The notes: generated from the letters alone by a model not told the origin. Positions 1 through 7,090 are shown, numbered from the stretch's first letter. The stretch: 10,579 nucleotides of DNA from Phycisphaerae bacterium (GCA_030602845.1 JAUVYZ010000040.1:1-10579); one strand, 5' to 3'. Program-made: numbers and translations.

Positions 1-1402
1 CCATCAGCACGCCCAGGTCCCTGATGTCCCGGAGGTGGTCGCCGTAGAAGACTGCGCGGTGCAGCAGCGCCATCGTGCCGCCCTTTAGTATGCCGGCGCC
101 CCAGTTATGAAACATCTTGTCAGCATCGGCCACCTCAGTCCAGAATTGCGTCCGGCAGCCGAGTTCGTCGTGAGTAATCTTGAATATCTTGCCGGTTGAA
201 ATCAGCATTGTGTCGAGGTCGATGAGCTTGGCGCAGGTAACCATCTGCCCGATGCGATTCTCCACGTCCAACGATACACCTCTCTCGCTATCGCTCTGCG
301 TGCGGATGGTAAAGGGCAGACGCTTGCCGGCGGGACCGTCCATCTTCGTTGCCGACGTGCAGTGAAAGTGTATCAGCGCATTGCTGGACGTATCGAAGAC
401 GGGGTCGGTGATAAAGCCCGGCACACCAAACGCATAGGCGAATATCAGCATTGTCAGCGTCGAGTCCATGTCACCCTCACAGGCCCCGACCAGTCCAATG
501 TCGTTGAGCTTACTGAACGTCAGGCAGCCCTTGGCCGGTCCACCCATACAGTTGGAGCTCGTGATTGCCTGTGCCCGTTCCCTAATCATCATATTCTTTA
601 TCGCCAGGTAAAACCGTGCCGAGTTGATTATCTCTTTCCTTGATGGCTCGACTATCTTCTTGGCCTTACTAATCCAATATTGCTCGGCCTCGGCCTCAGC
701 GGCCTTGATATCGACCGCCTTGTGCGCCTGGAGCGTTTGCTCGACGGTAACCGGAACCAGCTCAACGCCCAGCTTTTTCTTGACCTGCTCGGCAGAGCAG
801 GCCGGGGCTGTTCCACGGGGCCCGCGCACGACGATGATGCGCGTTTGACGCAGTCGCGGCGCCACCCGCATCAGGCCAACTATCTGGTCAATCTCGCCCC
901 AGTCACTCGTTGGCAGCAGAACGACCTTCTTACCGGCCTTGCGCCACTGAGGAAAATACATCCACCCGTGCCCGCTGAAGGGCTGCGAGAACACCGCCGT
1001 CTGCAGCCCCACATTGATGATTTGGTCCATCGCCTGCTTCGGCGCCCCTCCTCCGTGCCCGGAAAGATGGAACAGCAGAACACCGTCAGCATCTTTTACT
1101 TTGGCCACCATCTTGTCCACTTTGGCCGGAGGTACCAGTTCGCCGCCGACGAACTTCACATCGCCGAGTTTCCGCTCCACCTTAGCGAGGTATTTCTCGA
1201 ACCTGGCTATCTCTTCGGCCGGCCGAGACAGGTAAATCCCCCCTGTCCTGCCAACATAGATCTGGTGGATTTTTACCGCAGGCATCTTAGGCGGCCATTC
1301 TCCACCCTCGTCGGCCATCACGCGCCGACTGCCTAACTGACTACTCAGCAGCACAGCACCCGCGCCCGCTGCGCTCGCCCCCAGAAACTCTCGTCGATTC
1401 AG
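1..1402 (-). CDS. Tat-exported L-fucose isomerase-like protein (3' end outside window)
   Basis: The frame is open for 467 codons and runs off the left edge. It opens with a Tat leader (NRREF at residues 2-6, then an Ala/Gly-rich stretch), so the product is probably exported. The middle and C-terminal part resembles the L-fucose/L-arabinose isomerase superfamily: C285 in a Cys-Met-Gly-Gly-Pro turn, a Cys-Glu-Gly-Asp motif at 308-311, Asp333, and His345-Phe-His347-Cys348. The E309 to D333 spacing of 24 equals that of the metal ligands E337 and D361 of E. coli FucI (recalled); H448 could be the third ligand, which is inference. The start is taken as CTG at 1402-1400 because AGGGGTGA lies seven bases upstream and no ATG, GTG or TTG lies in frame near the leader. 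It is last in the sulfatase operon here, 97 bases after sulfatase C. Isomerase activity is unproven, and an exported sugar-binding relative is equally possible. Confidence 0.8.
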   Translation of the reverse strand, partial: MNRREFLGASAAGAGAVLLSSQLGSRRVMADEGGEWPPKMPAVKIHQIYVGRTGGIYLSRPAEEIARFEKYLAKVERKLGDVKFVGGELVPPAKVDKMVAKVKDADGVLLFHLSGHGGGAPKQAMDQIINVGLQTAVFSQPFSGHGWMYFPQWRKAGKKVVLLPTSDWGEIDQIVGLMRVAPRLRQTRIIVVRGPRGTAPACSAEQVKKKLGVELVPVTVEQTLQAHKAVDIKAAEAEAEQYWISKAKKIVEPSRKEIINSARFYLAIKNMMIRERAQAITSSNCMGGPAKGCLTFSKLNDIGLVGACEGDMDSTLTMLIFAYAFGVPGFITDPVFDTSSNALIHFHCTSATKMDGPAGKRLPFTIRTQSDSERGVSLDVENRIGQMVTCAKLIDLDTMLISTGKIFKITHDELGCRTQFWTEVADADKMFHNWGAGILKGGTMALLHRAVFYGDHLRDIRDLGVLM

Positions 1403-1416
1403 TAAATCACCCCTAA
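1403..1416 (-). promoter_or_regulatory. Ribosome binding site supporting a CTG start
   Basis: On the minus strand the sequence AGGGGTGA lies seven bases before CTG (1402-1400). It matches the 16S anti-Shine-Dalgarno closely. A second purine run, AAGGAG, lies about 19 bases upstream of the CTG, too far for normal initiation. The spacing is what fixes CTG as the likely start of the isomerase-like gene. Confidence 0.6.
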
Positions 1417-1450
1417 TTTGACTCCTTATAAATTAACGTTCTTTCTTTCG

Positions 1451-1469
1451 CAACCACGAGAAGTGGTTG
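1451..1469 (-). other. Intercistronic hairpin between sulfatase C and the isomerase-like gene
   Basis: CAACCAC (1451-1457) and GTGGTTG (1463-1469) form a perfect 7-bp stem with a 5-base loop. It lies in the 97-base gap 31 bases after the sulfatase C stop codon. No U-run follows on either strand, so it is not a typical intrinsic terminator. An RNA-processing or mRNA-stabilising hairpin is a reasonable guess, or it may have no function. Confidence 0.35.
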
Positions 1470-1499
1470 TTAGAAGAGGCCCCATTTTGCCACTTATTA

Positions 1500-3038
1500 C
1501 TAAATGGGAGCCCCGGTAGTGTCTTTCAATTTAGCGCGCAGCCGCTTCAGTTCGGCCTTTAGCTGCTTGACGACCTTGGCGTATGCCGCGTCGTCATAGA
1601 CGTTTTTCATTTCACGCGGGTCCTTCTTCAGGTCATACAGCTCCCATTCGTCGATGTCGTGGTAGAAGTGTATCAGCTTATACCGCTGGGTTCGCACACC
1701 GTAGTGTCTTTTAACGCTGTGCACGGCCGGATACTCGTAGTAGTGGTAATACATCGACGTCCGCCAACCCCTGGGAGTCCTGCCACGCAGTACCCGGCGG
1801 ATAGTTCGGCCCTGCATATCGTCCGGCTTGCCGACACCGGCAAAGTCCAGAAACGTCGGCGCAAAATCCAGGTTCAGAACGATGTCGTCGTTGACCGACC
1901 CGGCTTTTATCTGCCCCGGGTACCGAACAAGCAGCGGCATCCGCAGCGATTCCTCGTACATAAATCGCTTGTCGAACCAGCCGTGGTCGCCCAGATAGAA
2001 ACCCTGGTCCGAAGTGTAGAACACGACCGTATTCTTGCTCAGCCCCGACGTATCAAGATAATCCAGGAGCCGCCCGACGTTGTCATCAACCGACGCAATG
2101 CACCGCAGGTAGTCCTTAATGTATCTTTGATATTTCCAGCGGACAAGGTCTTTGCCCTTCAGATTTGCCTTACGGAAAGCCTCGTTCTTGGGTTCGTATG
2201 CTGCATCCCAAAAGTTCTTCTGCTCAGGATTCAGGTTTCTCGGCGCCACAAGTTTCAAATCTATCTTGTCCATCGTCTTTTCGATGCTCATGTCCTGCTC
2301 CTTCGCGGCCCTTCCACGGTTGGAGTAATCATCGAACAGGTTGTCCGGCTCCGGCATAGTAACATCGTCATACATCGTCAGATGTTTTGGCCCCGGCTCC
2401 CACCTGCGGTGTGGGGCCTTGTGGTGATACATCAGGCAGAACGGCTTGTCGGCCTTACGTTCTTTGAGCCATTTCAGGCAATGGTCGGTAATAATATCCG
2501 TGGTGTACCCCGTATATTTTTTTCGCTATCCCATCTCTTTCATAGCCGGGTTGTAGTATGTCCCCTGACCGGGCAGGACATTCCAGTAGTCAAATCCGGT
2601 CGGGTCACTCTTGAGGTGCCACTTGCCTATCATAGCCGTCTCATAACCGGCCTCCTGCAGCAGCTTCGGGAACGTCTGCTGGCCGCCGTCGAACCTTTTC
2701 CTGTTGTCGATGACCCCGTTGATATGATTGTATTTGCCCGTCAGAATCACCGCCCGGCAGGGCGCGCAGATTGAATTCGTACAGAAGCAGTTTTCAAACA
2801 GCATACCCTCTTTCGCAAGCCGGTCGAGGTTCGGCGTCTTATTTATCTTGCTGCCGTAACAGCTCAAGGCGTGCGAGGCATGGTCGTCCGTCATAATAAA
2901 GATGATATTGGGCCGTTTTCCTCCCCTCCCTATTGTTTGCCCGATACTCGCACAGCTCGGCACCATCGATAGCGCTGCCCCCGAGACCGCTGCCGAGCCG
3001 ACCGTCTTCAAAAATTCGCGTCTTGTTTGTTTTTTCAT
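1500..3038 (-). pseudogene. Sulfatase C, family S1, interrupted by an in-frame TAG at codon 171
   Basis: One 512-codon sulfatase frame is cut by TAG at 2528-2526. The N-terminal piece (1-170) has a Tat leader (TRREFLK), a possible lipobox ending at Cys29, metal ligands D51 and D52, the formylglycine motif C91-A-P-C-R95, K102, H105 and K139. The rest (172-512) continues in the same frame with a Gly-Tyr-Thr-Thr-Asp segment, H210 in an APH motif, the D344-Q345 metal pair, H352 and K357. No base is gained or lost. The motifs look like the S1 group that includes GlcNAc-6-sulfatase and iduronate-2-sulfatase types; substrate is unknown. The truncated product would lack D344, Q345 and K357 and should be inactive. 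The gene ends TAG TAA TAA. A purine-rich RBS precedes the ATG. Alternatives are a sequencing or assembly error, or stop suppression. All other catalytic residues look intact, so any loss is recent. Confidence 0.85.
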
Positions 3039-3115
3039 TTTTGTTCCCTTTCTCTCTTTATAAAGACTATTTGCATATAGAGGATTTTAATTTGATTTTC
3101 CTTTGCTTCATAAAA

Positions 3116-4546
3116 TCATCCTTTACGCCGCCATATGTCGCTATTGGGAACATTCGGCGCAACATCCAGCCGAGACTCCCAGTCTCTGAGCATTCTTCGG
3201 TGTTCTGCCAATGTGGAAGCATACTTTGAGCTTGTCGCAAGATTTTTCGTTTCGCCGGGGTCATCTTTCATATCGAAAAGCTGTTCGACCATATCGTCCT
3301 TGTAAGTGATGTACTTGTAGCGCGGCGTTCGAAGCATCCTTCCTCTATTGGAACTTACTTCGGTGATAATCGTGTGGCCCCACGAGAAAATGCCCGCCCC
3401 GAGGATAGACCGTAAACTCCTGCCGCGCATATTCTTTGGAGGTTTGATGCCGGCATAGTCGCACAAGGTCGGCATTATATCCAGACCGGAAACAAGATGG
3501 AAGCTCTCTGTCCTGTTTTCGGCAACGTGCCCCGGCCAGGAGAAAATCAACGGCACCTTCGCAGATTCATCGTAGAGAGTGTTCTTGCGAACCATCTGGT
3601 GGTGCCCTGTCCCCTCACCGTGATCGGCAGTCAATAAAACCAGCGTATTCTTTGCATAACCAAAATCTTCCAGCGCCTGTAAAACACGCCCTATCTCCGC
3701 ATCAACAAACTCGATGTGCCGATAGTAGCTCCACAAATAATACTGCCACTGCTGTTTGCTCCAATTAGCATTAGCCGGGTCTCTCGCTTGACGCGTTCGT
3801 TTTACCATCTCCGGCTCATTCTTATCGAATTGAAAATTGTCCGGCAGTTCAGGAAGTTCTCCTGCAAGTTCCTTGTAACGAAGCTGACCTGGGTCCTTCG
3901 TATTCAAACGCAGCCACTCACAGATATCGTGTGGCTGCAGGAAGGAAGCCACCATTAGAAATGGCCTTGATTGTGAACGGTTTCGCAAATAGCCCTCACA
4001 CGCACGCGACGTGACCGTATCGCAAAGATAACCTAAACCACCAATTCCGGTATTTATAACCTTAAAGCCAGGGATATCATTTGTGAAGCTTCTTGGAATG
4101 TGCCACTTCCCTGCATAAACCGTCTCGTATTTCGTTTCTTGCGAAAACCACTGCCCAAGATTGGGAATATCCGAACGTATAGGCAGATTATTTACGTGAA
4201 CTCCCGTTTCACTGCTGGCACGACCCGTGAAAATAGAGCTTCGCGCAGGACTGCACACTGGGTTGCTGCTATATGATTCCGTGAAACTCACACCGCGGGT
4301 CTTAAGCCGGTCAAGCGCCGGCGTTCGCACGTGCCGGCAGCCTCCCGCAGCAATGGTATCAATGTGCTGCTGGTCGGTAATAATCAAAAGGATATTCTTC
4401 GGCTTTAGTTTGCGGCTTTGCTTGGCAGCAGAAACGCTCTTGCACGAAACACTACTGCCAAAGACCGCCAATGCACTCCCACCTAACTTTATAAACTCAC
4501 GCCGATTTATGTGCTGCCTTAGCTCTGTCTTGCTTTCTTTATTCAT
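3116..4546 (-). CDS. Sulfatase B, Tat-exported family S1 (arylsulfatase-type) hydrolase
   Basis: A complete 476-residue sulfatase that should hydrolyse sulfate esters on a glycan outside the cytoplasm. Residues 14-35 form a Tat leader (NRREFIK, then a hydrophobic stretch), with Cys35 as a weak lipobox candidate. Active-site landmarks are D58 and Q59, the formylglycine motif C98-S-P-A-R102 followed by Gly-Arg109, K147 in a Gly-Lys-Trp-His motif, H206, the D308-H309 metal pair and K321. The second ligand of each metal pair is Gln or His rather than Asp or Asn, a normal variation in this family. The ATG overlaps the stop of the upstream gene as TAATG, and AAGGAAG sits just upstream, so translation is probably coupled to that gene. 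C98 must be converted to formylglycine by an enzyme encoded elsewhere. The precise substrate cannot be read from the sequence. Confidence 0.93.
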   Translation of the reverse strand: MNKESKTELRQHINRREFIKLGGSALAVFGSSVSCKSVSAAKQSRKLKPKNILLIITDQQHIDTIAAGGCRHVRTPALDRLKTRGVSFTESYSSNPVCSPARSSIFTGRASSETGVHVNNLPIRSDIPNLGQWFSQETKYETVYAGKWHIPRSFTNDIPGFKVINTGIGGLGYLCDTVTSRACEGYLRNRSQSRPFLMVASFLQPHDICEWLRLNTKDPGQLRYKELAGELPELPDNFQFDKNEPEMVKRTRQARDPANANWSKQQWQYYLWSYYRHIEFVDAEIGRVLQALEDFGYAKNTLVLLTADHGEGTGHHQMVRKNTLYDESAKVPLIFSWPGHVAENRTESFHLVSGLDIMPTLCDYAGIKPPKNMRGRSLRSILGAGIFSWGHTIITEVSSNRGRMLRTPRYKYITYKDDMVEQLFDMKDDPGETKNLATSSKYASTLAEHRRMLRDWESRLDVAPNVPNSDIWRRKG

Positions 4547-5385
4547 TAGTTTTTCTTCCTTCTCGCGCTTCTAATTCTTTCGTAAGACTTTCGTACTTGT
4601 TCTGTCCTTTGTCTAATTATTTTCTCTGCCCGCTCATCCAGAATATATGCCTTGTGCATCGAGATGGCCGCCAGCAGTCTATGCTTGTCGTCCAGCCAGT
4701 ATTCGTAGGGAAGAACACCTTCTCCTATTTGGTCAAATCGATGCAGGCGAGCTTCCTTCCCTCCGATTTTCATCGGGTAAACTCCGCGGTAGGATAAATG
4801 CTGGCCTTCCTTCAAAAGACTCAGGCCTTCGAGTATGTCAAAGGCCAGAGAAGATTTTTTATCGAACCTCAATCGCTGCACCGCCTCAAACAAACACCAA
4901 TCACAACTGGGCCGACCGGCAACTTTCCGTTTGAAGCTGCGCCCACCAGCTTTCACGCTCATCACATTGCCCTTGATGAGGACTGTCTCCTCAGTCCCAA
5001 GCTCGCTGACGGCCCGCCCATCCGGGTTGGCAAAACGACTGGACAAATGCCATTCGATGGGAGATGCCAATTGGTCGTTGAGGCATATCATCTGGGCATC
5101 AATAACGTTCAGTATCCCGTCTACCTGTACCACTTGCTGCTGAACAATGAGCATGAATTCTTCTTTTGATTTGCCGGCAGCTCGTTCAATTCGGACAAAC
5201 CCAACATTATAGTTGCCGCTTTCACGATAGCCGTGACAGGTCCATATCCGGTACGTGTTCACCCAGTTCCCGCCCGGCTTGAAATCTTCAGATGCAAACG
5301 CGAATTCACGAATAGCGCCCAATTCTCTTAGCAAACCAGGCGTCAGGGGGGAACCAACCACTGTCCTTTTTTTCTTCTTGGCCAT
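4546..5385 (-). CDS. Protein of unknown function coupled to sulfatase B (279 aa)
   Basis: I do not recognise a family. The start is firm: GAGAGG lies upstream of the ATG and an in-frame TGA lies just three codons before it, so no longer N-terminus with a signal peptide is possible. The protein opens with Met-Ala and four lysines, has no membrane segment, and looks cytoplasmic. The middle (about 40-240) alternates short polar and hydrophobic stretches, suggesting a beta-rich fold. A Cys161-Asp-Trp-Cys164 pair and a Tyr-Glu-Tyr-Trp-Leu-Asp motif near 227-232 stand out. From about 250 a highly charged, probably helical tail ends in basic residues. Its TAA overlaps the ATG of sulfatase B by one base and it follows sulfatase A by 52 bases, so it is very likely part of the same operon. 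A role in sulfated-glycan use is inferred from position only. Confidence 0.85.
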   Translation of the reverse strand: MAKKKKRTVVGSPLTPGLLRELGAIREFAFASEDFKPGGNWVNTYRIWTCHGYRESGNYNVGFVRIERAAGKSKEEFMLIVQQQVVQVDGILNVIDAQMICLNDQLASPIEWHLSSRFANPDGRAVSELGTEETVLIKGNVMSVKAGGRSFKRKVAGRPSCDWCLFEAVQRLRFDKKSSLAFDILEGLSLLKEGQHLSYRGVYPMKIGGKEARLHRFDQIGEGVLPYEYWLDDKHRLLAAISMHKAYILDERAEKIIRQRTEQVRKSYERIRSARRKKN

Positions 5386-5437
5386 AATATCCTCTCAAGT
5401 GCATAAATATCAACAAAAGTAAACCATCTATACACCG

Positions 5438-6847
5438 CTAAGTATAATCTTTACCCGCAAGGCTGTCATTGCACGATTTACGCCACTGCTCGAGCGTCGC
5501 CTTCATCGTTCGTAAAATCTCCGGCTTTTCCGCCGACAGGTCCTTTGTCTCGCCCGGGTCCTCAATCAGGTCAAAGAGCATATAGCTCTTCCCCTTGTTC
5601 TGGGATATCAGCTTGTAACGGTTGTCCGTAAGCGATACCTGTCTGCCGGACTCAAACCCGATAGGTTTGGGACGTTTAGTCATTTTTCCTTCAATCAGCG
5701 GCAAAAGACTGACCCCGTCGATGGGCTTCGGCTGCCCCTTCATTTTGAAGCCGACCGCGTCCAGAACCGTCGGGAAATAGTCCGACGTGCAGCACGGAAT
5801 ATCCGTCACGCGCCCACCCTTAACGCGCCCAGGCCATTCGAGCAGACCCGGCACACGAACTCCGCCTTCGAACAAGCTGCGTTTGCGCCCACGCAGCGGC
5901 CCTGCTGAACCACGGGTCCGGCCGTGCTTTCCGTCTTTTCCTTCCGGCCCGTTATCGCTGCAAAACCACACCATTGTATTACCGGCGATACCCGCAGCGC
6001 GCAGCTCCTTGCGAAGCCGACCCATCTGCTCATCCAGAGCGGTGATACATCCATAGTAGTGCTGCTCGTCTTCGCTGTACTGCGAATACATCTTTCTATG
6101 TTCCGGCCCCGCCACGATCGGCAAGTGCGGGGCGTGAAACCAGACAACCGCCAGAAACGGTTCCTTATTCTTTGCGGCTTTCCGGATAAAGCCAACTACG
6201 CGGTCCATAATGATTCGCGAATCATCTCCCTTGAGTTCCTCGGTAACGTTTTTGCCGTTGTGCCAATAAAGCGCCCGCACGTCAAACTTCCTTCCATGCA
6301 CGTTGGCCGGATCGTATGGGTCCCACGTAGCTACCGCATACTCAGTGGAGAACCATTCATCGAATCCGCTCATAGCCGGCGTCATATAATTTTCCTTGGG
6401 TTTTCGCCTTGACCCTTTTCCTGAAAAGTCTGCAAGCAGCGTCCCCAGGTGCCATTTGCCGAAATGACCTGTTACGTACCCTTGCGTCTTCAAAGCTTCC
6501 GCTAATGTAATTTCTTCCTTGCGCATATGCCCGACGTTTGCAGAAAAGATTCCATATCGATATGGATGTCGGCCTGTAAGACAGCTTCCGCGAGTGGGCG
6601 AGCACACCGGCGCACCGGAATAAAAACGCGTGAACCGCAACCCCCCTTCCGCCATCGCATCCAGGCCGGCGGTCTTAATTATCTTATTGCCGTTAAATCC
6701 CGCGTCACCCCAGCCCATATCATCTGCCATACAAAGGATAACGTTCGGCCTGACTGTCCCTTTCTTTTTCAAAAAGAAATCCCGGGGCAAAACCATAGCT
6801 ATGGCACCGCCCGCAATGGAACCGAGGAAATCTCTTCTACTAATCAT
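5438..6847 (-). CDS. Sulfatase A, Tat-exported family S1 (arylsulfatase A-like)
   Basis: A complete 469-residue sulfatase and the first gene of the minus-strand operon. A short Tat leader (SRRDFLG at 3-9, hydrophobic to about 20) lacks a clear lipobox, so the product is probably soluble in the periplasm or released. Landmarks are D42 and D43 in an Ala-Asp-Asp-Met-Gly-Trp-Gly-Asp motif, the formylglycine motif C82-S-P-T-R86, R93, K131 in Gly-Lys-Trp-His, H241 in an HAPH motif, the D298-N299 metal pair, and K322 before the Glu-Gly-Gly-Val-Arg-Val-Pro motif. This is the classic arylsulfatase pattern and differs from sulfatases B and C, so it probably cuts a different sulfate position. No strong Shine-Dalgarno sequence precedes the ATG (only AGCCAG adjacent). 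It ends with TAG, which shows that TAG is a normal stop codon in this genome. Confidence 0.94.
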   Translation of the reverse strand: MISRRDFLGSIAGGAIAMVLPRDFFLKKKGTVRPNVILCMADDMGWGDAGFNGNKIIKTAGLDAMAEGGLRFTRFYSGAPVCSPTRGSCLTGRHPYRYGIFSANVGHMRKEEITLAEALKTQGYVTGHFGKWHLGTLLADFSGKGSRRKPKENYMTPAMSGFDEWFSTEYAVATWDPYDPANVHGRKFDVRALYWHNGKNVTEELKGDDSRIIMDRVVGFIRKAAKNKEPFLAVVWFHAPHLPIVAGPEHRKMYSQYSEDEQHYYGCITALDEQMGRLRKELRAAGIAGNTMVWFCSDNGPEGKDGKHGRTRGSAGPLRGRKRSLFEGGVRVPGLLEWPGRVKGGRVTDIPCCTSDYFPTVLDAVGFKMKGQPKPIDGVSLLPLIEGKMTKRPKPIGFESGRQVSLTDNRYKLISQNKGKSYMLFDLIEDPGETKDLSAEKPEILRTMKATLEQWRKSCNDSLAGKDYT

Positions 6848-6960
6848 CTGGCTTTGTTCTTAGTAAAAAATGCGATTCACCCTCAACGCTTTTGGGGTTA
6901 TACTGTAAGCCGAATCTATGGACTATAATAATACACGCAGCGGGTTTTGTCCAATCAATT
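6848..6960 (-). promoter_or_regulatory. Probable promoter and leader region of the sulfatase operon
   Basis: This is the minus-strand half of the divergent intergenic region and must hold the operon promoter if sulfatase A is the first gene. A possible -10 TATTAT (about 6930-6925) has TTGATT upstream with a 19-base gap, or TTGGAC with a 15-base gap; neither is ideal. A second weak -10, TATAAC, lies nearer the gene. A 7-bp stem with one bulged base can form at 6879-6898 (arms ACCC/GGGT outside, CAA/TTG inside). I cannot choose among these. Confidence 0.35.
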
Positions 6961-6967
6961 GGTATTT

Positions 6968-6997
6968 TTGTTGAAAATTACAGCATCCTGGTATAAT
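6968..6997 (+). promoter_or_regulatory. Sigma-70-type promoter with extended -10 for the permease gene
   Basis: A perfect TATAAT lies at 6992-6997, preceded by TGG, an extended -10 (TGn) element. The -35 could be TTGTTG at 6968-6973 (18-base spacer) or TTGAAA at 6971-6976 (15-base spacer). Transcription would begin near 7004, giving a leader of about 80 bases before the permease gene. The extended -10 makes a weak -35 acceptable. Confidence 0.6.
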
Positions 6998-7008
6998 ACC
7001 GAATAAGG

Positions 7009-7064
7009 GCACAAGAGCAGAACCAAATTATGCTCTTATGCACTATTTATTCAAGATAAGAGCA
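7009..7064 (+). promoter_or_regulatory. Three-copy motif leader with two mutually exclusive inverted repeats
   Basis: The motif ATAAGAGCA occurs three times: as ACAAGAGCA at 7011-7019, inverted as TGCTCTTAT at 7031-7039, and directly at 7056-7064. The middle copy can pair with the first (11-base arms 7009-7019 and 7031-7041, one mismatch, 11-base loop) or with the third (9-base perfect arms, 16-base loop), but not both at once. The element begins just after the predicted transcription start and ends six bases before the GGGAGG ribosome binding site. It could be an RNA switch or a set of operator half-sites for a dimeric repressor. Confidence 0.5.
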
Positions 7065-7070
7065 ATAACA

Positions 7071-7090
7071 GGGAGGTTTTAAAATACCTC
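7071..7090 (+). promoter_or_regulatory. Ribosome binding site within a small hairpin, permease gene
   Basis: GGGAGG at 7071-7076 lies seven bases before ATA at 7084. GAGGT (7073-7077) is complementary to ACCTC (7086-7090), with two further A-T pairs inside after one mismatch. The hairpin would hide both the binding site and the start codon. The spacing is the main argument that the gene starts at 7084 and not at the later GTG at 7129, which has no such site. Confidence 0.5.

Noticed and set aside
680..1336. Plus-strand open frame of 218 codons
   Set aside because: It is opposite the isomerase-like gene, rich in Arg/Pro/His as expected for an antisense shadow of GC-rich coding DNA.
1451..1469. 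Intrinsic terminator between sulfatase C and the isomerase-like gene
   Set aside because: The 7-bp stem has no T-run on either strand.
2526..2528. TAG as pyrrolysine or a reassigned codon
   Set aside because: Sulfatase A and sulfatase C both end at TAG, no pylT-like tRNA or Pyl genes are in the window, and sulfatases have no known pyrrolysine at this place.
2432..2530. Frameshift as the cause of the split sulfatase
   Set aside because: The two halves are in the same frame and the run of seven A (next to the stop) keeps phase, so only the TAG codon interrupts the gene.
1659..2774. Long plus-strand open frame of 371 codons
   Set aside because: It lies wholly opposite sulfatase C, has no domain pattern, and spans the in-frame TAG only because it is on the other strand. 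It is a shadow.
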